Shown in pieces: positions 52,418 to 63,447 of a stretch of DNA of 64,000 nucleotides; the first letter of the stretch is position 1, and each line of letters begins with the position of its first letter. The notes beneath the pieces were generated by a model. The model did not search any database, was not told the origin of the DNA, and was given only the letters and a program-made list of their open reading frames with translations. Both the position numbers and the translations under genes were made by a program. Source of the stretch: Myxococcales bacterium (lineage in GTDB: Bacteria; Myxococcota_A; Polyangia; Nannocystales; Nannocystaceae). The stretch is taken from the NCBI GenBank assembly GCA_020633315.1, contig JACKDV010000007.1, positions 186,001 through 250,000 on the forward strand, in the 5' to 3' direction.

Positions 52418-53770
52418 TCAGGCGGGGCCCGGGCGTGGCTGCACCGGATGCGCCGCGAGGAAGGCCCGCAGCTCGCCGGCCAGGGCGGGGGCGCCGTGAT
52501 CGCTCAGCTCGTAGCGGGCGCGAGTGCTGGGCTTGGTGAGGGCGAGGCGTCGGGCGAGGTCCACCGGGGTCGCCACCAGCACCGCGTCGCAGTCGGCCCC
52601 GTCGATGCTGCGGCGCAGCTCGTCGAGCTGCTCGGGGTAGTAGCCCATGGCCGGCAGCACCTGGCCCAGGTGGGGGTAGCGCTCGTAGAGCGCCCGGATC
52701 GAGCCCACCGCGGACGGCCGGGGATCGACCAGCGTGGCGCCCAGCGACTCGGCCGCGACCTGGCCCGCGCCGAAGGCCATGCCCCCGTGGGTGAGGGTGG
52801 GGCCGTCCTCGATCACCAGCACCCGCTGGCCGGCGACGAGGGAGGGGTCCTCCACCGTCACCTCCACGTCGGCCACCACCACCCGGGCTCGCGGCGCGAG
52901 CTCGGCCGCGCTCTGTCGCAGCCGCCCCACGGCGCCGGTGGGGGCGGTGTTGGCCTTGGTGATCACCACCACGTCGGCCGCCCGCAGGTTGGCCTCGCCG
53001 GGGTGGTAGTGCCGCTCGTGCCCCTCGCGGTGCGGATCGACCAGGGTGATCCACAGGTCGGGGCGATAGAAGGGCAGGTCGTTGTTGCCCCCGTCCCACA
53101 GGATCACGTCGGCCTCGTCCTCGGCGCGGGCGAGGATCTCGGCGTAGTCCACCCCGGCGAAGACGATGGTGCCTGCCTCGATGTGGGGCTCGTACTCCTC
53201 GCGCTCCTCGATGGTGATGTTGCCGGCCTCGGCGTCGAGGTCGGCCATGGTGGCGAAGCGCTGCACCCTCATGCGGGCGAGGTCGCCGTAGGGCATGGGG
53301 TGGCGCACCACGGCCACCCGCAGGCTCTCCTCGCGCAGGCGCCGGGCCACGTAGCGGCACGCGGGGCTCTTGCCGCAGCCGGTGCGCACGGCACAGACGG
53401 CCACCACCGGCCGACGCGAGCGCAGCATGGTGCGGCGCGGGGCCAGCAGCGACAAGCCGGCCCCGGCGGCGAGGGCCCGGCTGGCCAGGTGCATCACGTG
53501 CTCGTGGGTCACGTCGCTGTAGGAGAACACCACCTCGTCCACCTCGTGCTCGGCCACGAGCCGCTCGAGCTCGGCCTCGGGGACGATGGGGATCCCCTCG
53601 GGGTGGTGGGGCCCCGCGAGCTCGGCCGGGTAGCGGCGTCCCTCGATCTTCGGGATCTGGGTGGCGGTGAAGGCCACCACCTCCACGCCGGGGTCGTCGC
53701 GGAAGACGACGTTGAAGTCGTGGAAGTCGCGTCCCGCCGCGCCGAGGATGACGATGCGTCGTCGTGCCAT
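52418..53770 (-). CDS. Cyclic 2,3-diphosphoglycerate synthetase-like P-loop GTPase
   Basis: 450 residues. An N-terminal Rossmann-like region (RRRIVILGAAGRDFHDFN) precedes a P-loop (AVRTGCGKS, about 128-136) and an Asp-rich motif (VILWDGGNNDLPF). The overall pattern matches proteins annotated as cyclic 2,3-diphosphoglycerate synthetase or the related GTPase family, found in some archaea and bacteria. In archaea the product is a thermoprotectant; its role in a mesophile is unclear. The start ATG abuts a 45-base palindrome. It lies between thiC and the M14 peptidase gene on the same strand. Confidence 0.85.
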   Translation of the reverse strand: MARRRIVILGAAGRDFHDFNVVFRDDPGVEVVAFTATQIPKIEGRRYPAELAGPHHPEGIPIVPEAELERLVAEHEVDEVVFSYSDVTHEHVMHLASRALAAGAGLSLLAPRRTMLRSRRPVVAVCAVRTGCGKSPACRYVARRLREESLRVAVVRHPMPYGDLARMRVQRFATMADLDAEAGNITIEEREEYEPHIEAGTIVFAGVDYAEILARAEDEADVILWDGGNNDLPFYRPDLWITLVDPHREGHERHYHPGEANLRAADVVVITKANTAPTGAVGRLRQSAAELAPRARVVVADVEVTVEDPSLVAGQRVLVIEDGPTLTHGGMAFGAGQVAAESLGATLVDPRPSAVGSIRALYERYPHLGQVLPAMGYYPEQLDELRRSIDGADCDAVLVATPVDLARRLALTKPSTRARYELSDHGAPALAGELRAFLAAHPVQPRPGPA

Positions 53771-53815
53771 GCCGAGCCCTCACCCCTACCTTGCCAGGGA
53801 AGGGGCGGGCTCGGC
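53771..53815. repeat. 45-bp near-perfect palindrome abutting a start codon
   Basis: Outer arms GCCGAGCCC (53771-53779) and GGGCTCGGC (53807-53815), inner arms CCCCT/AGGGG and CCT/AGG around TGCC. It ends at the base before the ATG at 53770. It could be a repetitive extragenic palindrome or a hairpin that hides the ribosome-binding site of the GTPase gene. Confidence 0.6.
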
Positions 53816-53840
53816 CACGTGGTGCGTGCCGCAGCTTCTG

Positions 53841-53858
53841 CGCCGCCTCGCGGCGGCG
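53841..53858 (-). terminator. GC-rich hairpin downstream of thiC
   Basis: CGCCGCC (53841-53847), loop TCGC, GGCGGCG (53852-53858), about 10 bases after the thiC stop. There is no T-tract, so it may only attenuate read-through into the next gene. Confidence 0.35.
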
Positions 53859-53867
53859 CGGGCAGCC

Positions 53868-55550
<1,683 letters not shown>

Positions 55551-55562
55551 GACGCTTTCCTC

Positions 55563-55636
55563 CGCCGGTATGATCCGGATCAGGTTCGAGGGGTCTCTCT
55601 CAGGCGCGCGGGCTTCGCCGAGCGCCACCCCCAGCG
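55563..55636 (-). promoter_or_regulatory. TPP riboswitch (THI box) upstream of thiC
   Basis: On the minus strand, CGCTGGGGGTG (5' side), CTGAGA (55603-55598) and ACCTGATCCGGATCATACC (about 55585-55567) are the conserved THI-box elements. P1 pairs CGCTGG with CCGGCG, whose 3' side runs directly into the Shine-Dalgarno sequence GGAGGA (55563-55558). Thiamine pyrophosphate binding should therefore block translation start. Confidence 0.93.
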
Positions 55637-55647
55637 TTTGGTCGGGG

Positions 55648-55653
55648 ACTATA
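55648..55653 (-). promoter_or_regulatory. Putative -10 box for thiC
   Basis: TATAGT on the minus strand, about 12 bases before the TPP aptamer. The region 17 bases further upstream (ATGCAC) is a poor -35 box. Divergent from aat. Confidence 0.35.
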
Positions 55654-55691
55654 CGCCAGCGCCGTGGGGCGTGCATGGGACCCGGGCCTGC

Positions 55692-55697
55692 TATGCT
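55692..55697 (+). promoter_or_regulatory. Putative -10 box for aat
   Basis: TATGCT preceded by GC, 11 bases before the GTG at 55709, predicting a leader of about 5 bases. No clear -35 box. Confidence 0.35.
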
Positions 55698-55708
55698 CCG
55701 CGCCCGCC

Positions 55709-56401
55709 GTGCCCGTGTATGCGCTCAGCGAGGAGCTGTGGTTCCCCGATCCCACGCAGGCGACCTCGGAGGGGCTGCTCGCGGTGGGCGGCGACCTCTC
55801 CCCGGATCGCGTCGTGCTGGCCTACTCGCGGGGGATCTTCCCCTGGTACAGCGAGGGGCGACCGATCCTGTGGTGGTGCCCCTCGCCGCGGCTGGTGCTG
55901 CTGCCCGAGGAGCTGTACGTGGGCCGGAGCCTGCGCAAGACCCAGCGCCGGGCGCCCTACCGGCTCAGCCTCGACGAGGCGTTCCCCCAGGTGATCGAGG
56001 CCTGCGCTCGAGTGTCGCGGCCGGGGCAGGACGGCACCTGGATCACCCGGGCCATGCGCGCCGCCTACGTGGAGCTGCACCGCCGCGGGGTGACCCACTC
56101 GGTGGAGGCGTGGGAGGGCGACGAGCTGGTGGGCGGGGTGTACGGGCTGGCCCTGGGCGGGGTGTTCTTCGGCGAGAGCATGTTCGCCCGGCGGCCCGAC
56201 GCGTCGAAGCTGGCCTTCGTGGCGCTGGTGGAGCAGCTGCGGAGCTGGGGCTACACCCTCATCGACTGCCAGGTGGTCACCGAGCACCTGCTGCGCTTCG
56301 GGGCCCACGAGGTGGAGCTGCCCGAGTTCCGTCGGCGGCTGCGCGAGGGGCTCGCGCGGCCCGGCCATCCCGCGCCCTGGCGCTTCGATCCGTCCGGTTG
56401 A
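55709..56401 (+). CDS. aat: Leucyl/phenylalanyl-tRNA--protein transferase Aat
   Basis: 230 residues, GTG start. The family motifs are clear: GLLAVGGDLSPDRVVLAYSRGIFPWYSEG, WWCPSPRLVL, GGVYGLALGGVFFGESMFAR, ASKLAFVAL and DCQVVTEHLLRFGA. It adds Leu or Phe to N-terminal Arg/Lys of proteins, making them ClpAP/ClpS substrates of the N-end rule. The length is standard. The TetR promoter overlaps its 3' end. Confidence 0.96.
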   Translation: MPVYALSEELWFPDPTQATSEGLLAVGGDLSPDRVVLAYSRGIFPWYSEGRPILWWCPSPRLVLLPEELYVGRSLRKTQRRAPYRLSLDEAFPQVIEACARVSRPGQDGTWITRAMRAAYVELHRRGVTHSVEAWEGDELVGGVYGLALGGVFFGESMFARRPDASKLAFVALVEQLRSWGYTLIDCQVVTEHLLRFGAHEVELPEFRRRLREGLARPGHPAPWRFDPSG

Positions 56402-56437
56402 CCACGGCCCGCGTAAAACCGTACAGTCGTCCGGTTT
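56398..56437 (+). promoter_or_regulatory. Promoter with overlapping inverted repeat upstream of the TetR gene
   Basis: TTGACC (56398-56403), 18-base spacer, TACAGT (56422-56427). An inverted repeat AAACCG (56416-56421) / CGGTTT (56432-56437) surrounds the -10 box, as expected for an autorepressed TetR-family operator. The TTGACC includes the aat stop codon. Confidence 0.55.
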
Positions 56438-56443
56438 CTTGGC

Positions 56444-57058
56444 ATGGCCAAGATCACCCCCAAGGGCGAGCGGGCTCGCCAGCAGATCCTCGACGCGGCC
56501 GAGCGCCTGTTCGCCGCGCGGGGGGTGCATGGCACCTCGGTGCGCGACGTGGCGGGCGAGCTGGGCATCCCCACCGCCTCGCTGCTGCACCACTTCCCCC
56601 GCAAGCCGCACCTGTACGGCGCGGTGCTGCGGAGGATCGCCGACCAGCTCGCCGAGGTGCTCGAGCGCGGGACCGAGGGCGAGGGGGACCACGCCTCCAA
56701 GCTGCGCCGCCTCACCCGTCGCTTCTGGCGGTGGAGCCAGGAGCGGCCGGACCACTGCGTGCTGCTGCTGCGCGACATGCTGGATCGCCGGGCCGACATC
56801 CAGGAGGCCGGCGAGCTGCCGCTGGCCCCGGTGGTCGCTCGCTTCGCCGCGTTCCTGCGCGAGGGGCAGGCCGCGGGGGCGTTCCGGGCGATCGACCCCG
56901 TGGCCTTCGTGATCCACCTGGCGGGCTCGGTGAGCTACTTCGGGGTGGCCCTGCCCGCGCTGTCGCGGATCGTGGGCCGCGCTCCGCACACGCTGGTGAG
57001 GGACTATCGCCGCGATCTGCGGGAGGCCGTGGAGCGCCTGGTGCTGGTCGATCCGTGA
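56444..57058 (+). CDS. TetR/AcrR-family transcriptional regulator
   Basis: 204 residues. The N-terminal TetR helix-turn-helix is typical (GERARQQILDAAERLFAARGVHGTSVRDVAGELGIPTASLLHHF, about 8-51). The C-terminal ligand-binding part is helical and mixed, with no known ligand signature. It likely represses its own promoter, which contains an inverted repeat overlapping the -10 box. The neighbouring lipoprotein gene follows after 43 bases. Regulated genes besides itself cannot be told. Confidence 0.93.
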   Translation: MAKITPKGERARQQILDAAERLFAARGVHGTSVRDVAGELGIPTASLLHHFPRKPHLYGAVLRRIADQLAEVLERGTEGEGDHASKLRRLTRRFWRWSQERPDHCVLLLRDMLDRRADIQEAGELPLAPVVARFAAFLREGQAAGAFRAIDPVAFVIHLAGSVSYFGVALPALSRIVGRAPHTLVRDYRRDLREAVERLVLVDP

Positions 57059-57101
57059 TTTCCTCGGAACCGGGGACGCGGTACGACCGTTCGAGGTGCT
57101 C

Positions 57102-57692
57102 ATGCGTCGTCTGACTTGGTTGCTCGTGGGTCTCGTCGTGGGGTGTCGACCGCCGGTCTCGGGCCCGGCCGAGCCCGCGCCGGCTCCGAGCCCCGACCCG
57201 ATCGCCGCCCCGCCGAGCCCCGGGCCGACCACCCCGCCCTCGGATCCCGAGCCGAGCGCCGAGCGCGAGGCCGAGACCGACCACCCCGGCTCCGTCGCCG
57301 ACGTGCCCCCCGCGGCCCCGGCCACCCTGGGGGTCAACGACATGGCCAACCATCCCGCGCGCTGGAACGGGGAGACCGTGTTCGTCATCGCGCGCCTGCG
57401 ATCGGTCACCGCCGGCTGCACCTCCTCGGTCCCGCCGAGCTGCTGGGACGCGTGGCAGCTGCTCGACGCCGACACCGATCGCTCACCCGTGGTGACGCTG
57501 GTCGACGATGCCGCTCCGGTCCAGCCGGTGTGCCGACCCGCGCGCGCCTCGTTGGTGGCGTCCTCGCCCTGCCTGCCCGACGAGCTCGACCCCACCCAGC
57601 GCTATCGGATCCTCGGTCGCTTCCAGATCGACCAGGGGGTGATGAGCCTCGTGGCCGAGTCGATCGAGGTGATGCCCGCGGCCGCCCCCTGA
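57102..57692 (+). CDS. Lipoprotein with Pro-rich linker and small beta domain
   Basis: 196 residues from the ATG at 57102 with GAGG five bases upstream (GTG at 57096 also in frame). The signal peptide ends in the lipobox GLVVGC. A Pro/Ser/Glu-rich linker runs to about residue 75. The C-terminal domain has four Cys (GCTSSVPPSCWD, VCRPAR and SPCLPDELD) and ends with the RILGRFQIDQG strand, resembling a small OB-like fold. No named family is claimed. Convergent with the FHA activator gene 11 bases away. Confidence 0.8.
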   Translation: MRRLTWLLVGLVVGCRPPVSGPAEPAPAPSPDPIAAPPSPGPTTPPSDPEPSAEREAETDHPGSVADVPPAAPATLGVNDMANHPARWNGETVFVIARLRSVTAGCTSSVPPSCWDAWQLLDADTDRSPVVTLVDDAAPVQPVCRPARASLVASSPCLPDELDPTQRYRILGRFQIDQGVMSLVAESIEVMPAAAP

Positions 57693-57703
57693 GTCGGCGC
57701 CGC

Positions 57704-59107
<1,404 letters not shown>

Positions 59108-59180
59108 CGCGGCGGATCGTGCGCTGAGGACCCACCAGGGTGCCTACGGCCCCGATTCGTCCCATCGGCGGGGCGGCGAC

Positions 59181-59209
59181 CTGACCTTCGGGCCCCATCC
59201 GGCTACGCT
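59181..59209 (+). promoter_or_regulatory. Sigma70-like promoter for the secreted coiled-coil protein
   Basis: CTGACC (59181-59186), 17-base spacer, TACGCT (59204-59209). The GTG at 59221 would follow a leader of about 5 bases. Confidence 0.45.
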
Positions 59210-59220
59210 GGGACCGTCTC

Positions 59221-60315
59221 GTGTCCCTTCGACTCGCATCCATCCTCATGACGACGACGATGGGCGTGGGGACCGGCGTGGCCGGGTCCGCGTCGGTCGA
59301 CGATGCCCCGGCCAAGCCTGCGGTGGCCTCCATCGAGCCCGTGGTGGTCGAGGCTTGCGACGGCACTCGCTCGGCGCCCGCCGGCGACCCCGGCATGCTC
59401 GGCTGTGCTCGCTGGCACATCGTGCTGCGGGAGGGAGGGGTGCCCAAGGGGCTGATCGTGGCCGACGGCTACGACGCCCTGATCGCCGAGCGCGAGCGCC
59501 AGCTCGCCTTCGCCCGCGAGCACGCCCGCTTCTTCGACGCCCCGCTCGATCCCCGCTTCGCCGATCCCGGGCCGCCGGTGTGCAGCACCTGCGAGCTCGC
59601 GGCGCCCCAGGGGCGCTGGGGCGAGGGGCAGGTGCTCGGCGACGGTCCGGCCCTGCGCGCGGTGACGGCCGCCCAGGGCGAGCTGACGGCGCTCGCGTCC
59701 GCGATCGACGAGCACTTGCCCCGCCTGCGCGACGTGGCCCGGCTCGCGCGGGAGAGCACGACGTCCAAGGCGGCCAAGGACCACGCCAAGCAGCTCCACC
59801 AGGCGGTGCTCGAGCTCGCCGAGCTGCGCCTGGCCCTCGACGACGCGGTGATCCTCCGCTCGGAGAAGCTGGCCACCGACGCCGGACGCTCGGCTCGGAC
59901 CCGGATCGATGCGCTGGCCGCCTCGTCGTCGGCGCTCGCCGGTGCGCTGGGCAAGCTGGTGGCCAAGGCCCACGGGGGCAGCTACGCCGAGGAGGGAGCC
60001 GGCGCCGACGGGCCCCACCTCGAGGTCGTCCTCGACGGCGCCACGGTGACCGCGACCTACAAGGTCGGCGGCGCCAAGTCGACCTGGTTCGAGGGCACGG
60101 TGGGTCTCGACGGGGCGATCGCCGGTCGCTCGCTGCTCGCCCCCGAGAGCGGCCAGCTCAGCTGCAAGGCCCACACCGTGGACTGCGGCTACGTCTACGT
60201 CGACGCGATGCTGCGCTTCAGCGAGCGCCCGGTCGACGGCGGCAAGACCCAGCAGGTCGCCGAGCTGTGGTTTCGGCGCGCCAAGTGGGTGATGGCCAAG
60301 CCGTTCATTCGCTGA
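59221..60315 (+). CDS. Secreted protein with coiled-coil region, unknown function
   Basis: 364 residues from a GTG start with a signal peptide (LRLASILMTTTMGVGTGVAGSAS). Two Cys pairs occur early (CDGTR, LGCARW) and in CSTCEL. The middle (about 140-255) is a long charged helix, probably coiled coil (LPRLRDVARLARESTTSKAAK and neighbours). The C-terminal 90 residues are beta-rich with CKAHTVDCGYVYVDAMLRF. No signature family. It is expressed alone, convergent with the MoaD-MoaE gene. Confidence 0.78.
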   Translation: MSLRLASILMTTTMGVGTGVAGSASVDDAPAKPAVASIEPVVVEACDGTRSAPAGDPGMLGCARWHIVLREGGVPKGLIVADGYDALIAERERQLAFAREHARFFDAPLDPRFADPGPPVCSTCELAAPQGRWGEGQVLGDGPALRAVTAAQGELTALASAIDEHLPRLRDVARLARESTTSKAAKDHAKQLHQAVLELAELRLALDDAVILRSEKLATDAGRSARTRIDALAASSSALAGALGKLVAKAHGGSYAEEGAGADGPHLEVVLDGATVTATYKVGGAKSTWFEGTVGLDGAIAGRSLLAPESGQLSCKAHTVDCGYVYVDAMLRFSERPVDGGKTQQVAELWFRRAKWVMAKPFIR

Positions 60316-60318
60316 GCC

Positions 60319-60990
60319 TCAGGGCCCCTGGCCGATCCACACCGCGCCGTCGTCGGTGACCTCGCGCTTCCAGATCGGCACGTCGCGCTTGAGCGCCTCG
60401 ATCGCCTCGCGGCAGGCGGCGAAGGCCTCGGCGCGGTGCGGCGCGCTGGCGGCGATCACCACCGCGGTCTCGCCGATCTCCAGCCTCCCCACCCGGTGGT
60501 GGATGGCCACGCGGGCGCCCTCGATCTCGGCCTCGATGCGCGCCCGGATCTCGTCGAGGACCCGCAGCGCCATTGCCCCGTAGGCCTCGTACTCGAGGTG
60601 CGACACCGTCTTGCCGCGGCTTCGCAGTCGCACGTTGCCGGTGAAGGTGGTGATGCCCCCGGCCCCGGGGTGGTCGACCGCCTCGACCACGGCGGCCAGC
60701 GACAGCGGCACATCGCTCACCGCCACCCGCGGGGGCCCCTCGTGGCCGCCGCTCACCGGGGGGATCACGGCGACCTCCTCGGTGCCGGAGATCCGGTGCT
60801 CGCCCCCCACGAAGGCCTGGTCCACCGCCACCCGGCAGGGCCCCAGGCGAGGCGCGAGGGCCGGGTGCTGCTGGCCCAGGACGGTGAGGAGATCTCCCGC
60901 GGTGATGCCGGCATCGATGGTCACCGGGACGGTCTCGGCGCGCGCGATCTCGCGGAGGCCGGCGAAGAGGAGCACGTCGATGGTCGGCAT
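60319..60990 (-). CDS. Fused molybdopterin synthase MoaD-MoaE
   Basis: 223 residues. Residues 1-82 are a MoaD ubiquitin-like domain (MPTIDVLLFAGLREIARAE) ending in the Gly-Gly (81-82) that is thiocarboxylated in free MoaD. A MoaE domain follows directly (about 86-223), with the active-site Lys208 in IWKREVTDDG and HHRVGRLEIGE. Processing after Gly82 would be needed for sulfur transfer, as in mycobacterial MoaX-type fusions. It makes molybdopterin from precursor Z. No other moa genes are in the window. Confidence 0.92.
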   Translation of the reverse strand: MPTIDVLLFAGLREIARAETVPVTIDAGITAGDLLTVLGQQHPALAPRLGPCRVAVDQAFVGGEHRISGTEEVAVIPPVSGGHEGPPRVAVSDVPLSLAAVVEAVDHPGAGGITTFTGNVRLRSRGKTVSHLEYEAYGAMALRVLDEIRARIEAEIEGARVAIHHRVGRLEIGETAVVIAASAPHRAEAFAACREAIEALKRDVPIWKREVTDDGAVWIGQGP

Positions 60991-61193
60991 GGCGGGCGGC
61001 GGGGCTGATCGTTCAATTGGGCCCAACGAGGCAAATTCGTGCGCGGATCGGCTGGGTCGCTCGACGCGATCCCGGAATTTCATGGGCGTGTGTGCCGGAT
61101 CATATCCTATCGATGCCTCGACGCCCGCGGCCCCACGGCGCCCCGCAGGGCGCCCGCGAACCCGCCGCGGGCTCGTTTCGCGATCGACCCACC

Positions 61194-62165
61194 ATGGTTC
61201 AAACTCCTGAAGGGGGTGCGGCGGTCCCGTACGCCCCAGCGTTCGAATTCATGTGTCCTCCCTCCAAGCCGCGCTCGAGCTCGCGGGCCAAGAGCCCCGA
61301 TGGAAACCTCGCGGTGCGCCTGCCCGAGTCGGGCCCGCCGGCGGTCCCCGATCCGGCGCCGCCGGACGCAGCGATGGAGGCCGAGGCCGCGGCGGAGGCC
61401 GAGCTCGAGTCCCCGGTGGAGCTCGAGCGCGACCCGATCGCCAGCGGTGAGATCCCCTGGACCGACGCCAGCCCGCACCAGCAGGAGCGCTCGCGGGCCG
61501 AGCTCCAGGATCGGATCTCCTTCTACCTCAAGCGGGCGCGGGCGCGGGTGATCGTCACCGACAACACCCAGACGATGATGTCGATCAAGCGCTCCCGCGA
61601 AGGGGTGCTCACCTTCCGCCTGCACCACATGTTCATCGGGGCGCCGGCGGTGGTGGTGCGGGCGGCGGCCAACTACGCCGAGACCCACGACCGCGAGGCG
61701 GCCCGCCTGCTGCACTCCTACGTCGACGACAACGAGGCGCTGATCCGCAAGCGCGAGGAGCCGCGGGCGATCCCCCTGGACACCGAGGGGCGCTACCACA
61801 ACCTCCAGGAGATCTTCGACGAGCTCAACGAGCGCTACTTCGAAGGCGGGATCGAGGCGCGCATCACCTGGGGGCGTCGCTACAAGCGGGCCCGCTCGCG
61901 CGAGCGCATCGACCTGGGGCAGTACGTGTTCGAGGACAAGCTCATCCGCATCCACCCGGTGCTCGACGCCGAGGACGTGCCGCGCTTCTTCGTGGCCTCG
62001 GTGGTGCACCACGAGATGCTGCACGAGGTGCACGGCCCCGCCCTGGTCGACGGTCGCCGCGAGGATCACCCGCCGGCGTTCATGCGCGACGAGAGGAAGT
62101 TCGAGCACTACAACGACGCGATGCTGTGGGAGCGGCTCAACGCCCACCTGCTGCTCGAGCGCTGA
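61194..62165 (+). CDS. SprT-like zinc metalloprotease domain protein
   Basis: 323 residues from the ATG at 61194; an in-frame ATG at 61251 is also possible. A Pro/Glu-rich N-terminal part precedes a coiled segment and a SprT-type domain. Its signature is HHEMLHE (272-278; HEMLH is the zinc site) with YHNLQEIFDELNERYFEGGI and MRDERKFEHYNDAMLWERLN. Proteins of this type are related to M48 and SprT peptidases, with SprT/Spartan acting in DNA-protein crosslink repair. Actual role here is unknown. No signal peptide. Confidence 0.85.
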   Translation: MVQTPEGGAAVPYAPAFEFMCPPSKPRSSSRAKSPDGNLAVRLPESGPPAVPDPAPPDAAMEAEAAAEAELESPVELERDPIASGEIPWTDASPHQQERSRAELQDRISFYLKRARARVIVTDNTQTMMSIKRSREGVLTFRLHHMFIGAPAVVVRAAANYAETHDREAARLLHSYVDDNEALIRKREEPRAIPLDTEGRYHNLQEIFDELNERYFEGGIEARITWGRRYKRARSRERIDLGQYVFEDKLIRIHPVLDAEDVPRFFVASVVHHEMLHEVHGPALVDGRREDHPPAFMRDERKFEHYNDAMLWERLNAHLLLER

Positions 62166-62401
62166 GCCGGAGACGGGCGGCGTCGGCGTCGGTCGTGTTT
62201 CGTCACGGTTGTGTCCCGGCCTACGGCCGTCGCGGGGAGCCATGCAGGTGCGCACGCCCGTGCGCGCCCGAGCAATTCGTGCGTGCGCGAGCGCTCGTCC
62301 GTCAACTGGGCGATTCGTTGACCGGGATGGATCCTCGGGGTAATCGCGTCGACTTAAGACCAGCCCAGCCATGGGTCGGACGAAGAAGCCGCAGGGGGTG
62401 A
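62166..62401. other. Intergenic region before fabH
   Basis: 236 bases, richer in A/T than the surroundings. TTGACC at 62318-62323 is a fair -35 box, but the best nearby -10 (GGTAAT, 62339-62344) has a spacer of only 15 bases. I see no RNA gene or repeat. Confidence 0.5.
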
Positions 62402-62404
62402 GTG

Positions 62405-63385
62405 GTGAGAAACGTGAAGTTCCTGGGTACGGGCTGCTGCCTGCCCGACAAGGTCGTCACCAACGACGACCTCACGGATCTCATCGACACCTCGGACTCG
62501 TGGATCCGTGAGCGCACGGGCATCGGGGCGCGGCGCGTGGTCGAGGGGCGGACCGCCACCTCCGACCTGGCGGCGGGGGCGATCGCCGACGCCTGCCAGG
62601 AGGCGGGGATCGAGCCCGCCGAGCTCGACGGCATCATCGTGGGCACCTGCTCGCAGGACACCCTGTTCCCCTCCACCGCGTGCTGGGTGCAGGACCGCCT
62701 GGGCGTGAGCGGCATGCCGGCCTTCGACGTGATGGCGGGCTGCAGCAGCTTCCTGTACGGCCTCGAGGTCGCGGCCAACTGGATCGAGGCCGGGCGGGCC
62801 AAGCGCGTGGCGGTGTGCGGGGCCGAGGTGTTCAGCAAGATCCTCAACTGGAAGGATCGCCGCACCTGCGTGCTGTTCGGCGACGGAGCCGGGGCCGCGA
62901 TCGTGGGGCCCAGCGACGGCGAGTCCGGGATCCTCTCGGCCAACTGGGGCAGCGACGGCACCCTCGCCTCGATCCTCAAGGTGCCCGCCGGCGGCACCCG
63001 CATGCCGGCCTCCCACGCCACCGTCGACGAGGCGGCCCACACCGTCTACATGGAGGGCTCCAAGGTCTTCAAGCACGCGGTGCGGGCCATGAGCGGCAGC
63101 CTGCTGCGGGCCATGGAGGACGCGGGCATCGGTCCCGACGACGTGGACGTGTTCATCCCCCACCAGGCCAACATCCGCATCATGGAGGCCTGCCGCGAGC
63201 GCGCCGCGATCCCGCAGGAGAAGGTCTACTCGGTGCTCGAGGACTACGGGAACATCTCGGCCGCCTCGATCCCGGTGGCGATCTGCGAGGCGCGACGGGC
63301 CGGTGTCCTGCAGGACGGGCACCTGCTCGCCATGACCGCCTTCGGCACCGGCCTCACCTGGGGCGCGGCGGTCGTGCGCTACTAG
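62405..63385 (+). CDS. fabH: 3-oxoacyl-ACP synthase III (FabH)
   Basis: 326 residues from GTG at 62405, or one more from the overlapping GTG at 62402 (GGGGGTGA lies just upstream). With the longer numbering, the catalytic triad is Cys114 (DVMAGCSSFLYGL), His254 (FIPHQANIRI) and Asn284 (YGNISAASIP), all in FabH context. It starts fatty-acid synthesis by condensing acetyl- or branched acyl-CoA with malonyl-ACP. No fab cluster is adjacent; the gene stands between the SprT-like and PLD-like genes. Confidence 0.95.
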   Translation: MRNVKFLGTGCCLPDKVVTNDDLTDLIDTSDSWIRERTGIGARRVVEGRTATSDLAAGAIADACQEAGIEPAELDGIIVGTCSQDTLFPSTACWVQDRLGVSGMPAFDVMAGCSSFLYGLEVAANWIEAGRAKRVAVCGAEVFSKILNWKDRRTCVLFGDGAGAAIVGPSDGESGILSANWGSDGTLASILKVPAGGTRMPASHATVDEAAHTVYMEGSKVFKHAVRAMSGSLLRAMEDAGIGPDDVDVFIPHQANIRIMEACRERAAIPQEKVYSVLEDYGNISAASIPVAICEARRAGVLQDGHLLAMTAFGTGLTWGAAVVRY

Positions 63386-63430
63386 CTCGCGTCTGGGCGC
63401 GGGGAATTTCGGCGGGGCGCGGCGGGCCGC

Positions 63431-63436
63431 TACGAT
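63431..63436 (+). promoter_or_regulatory. Putative -10 box for the PLD-like gene
   Basis: TACGAT preceded by GC, 11 bases before the GTG at 63448, so the leader would be about 5 bases. Same placement as for aat and the 59221 gene. Weak -35 (TTCGGC). Confidence 0.35.
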
Positions 63437-63447
63437 CGTCCGTCGCC

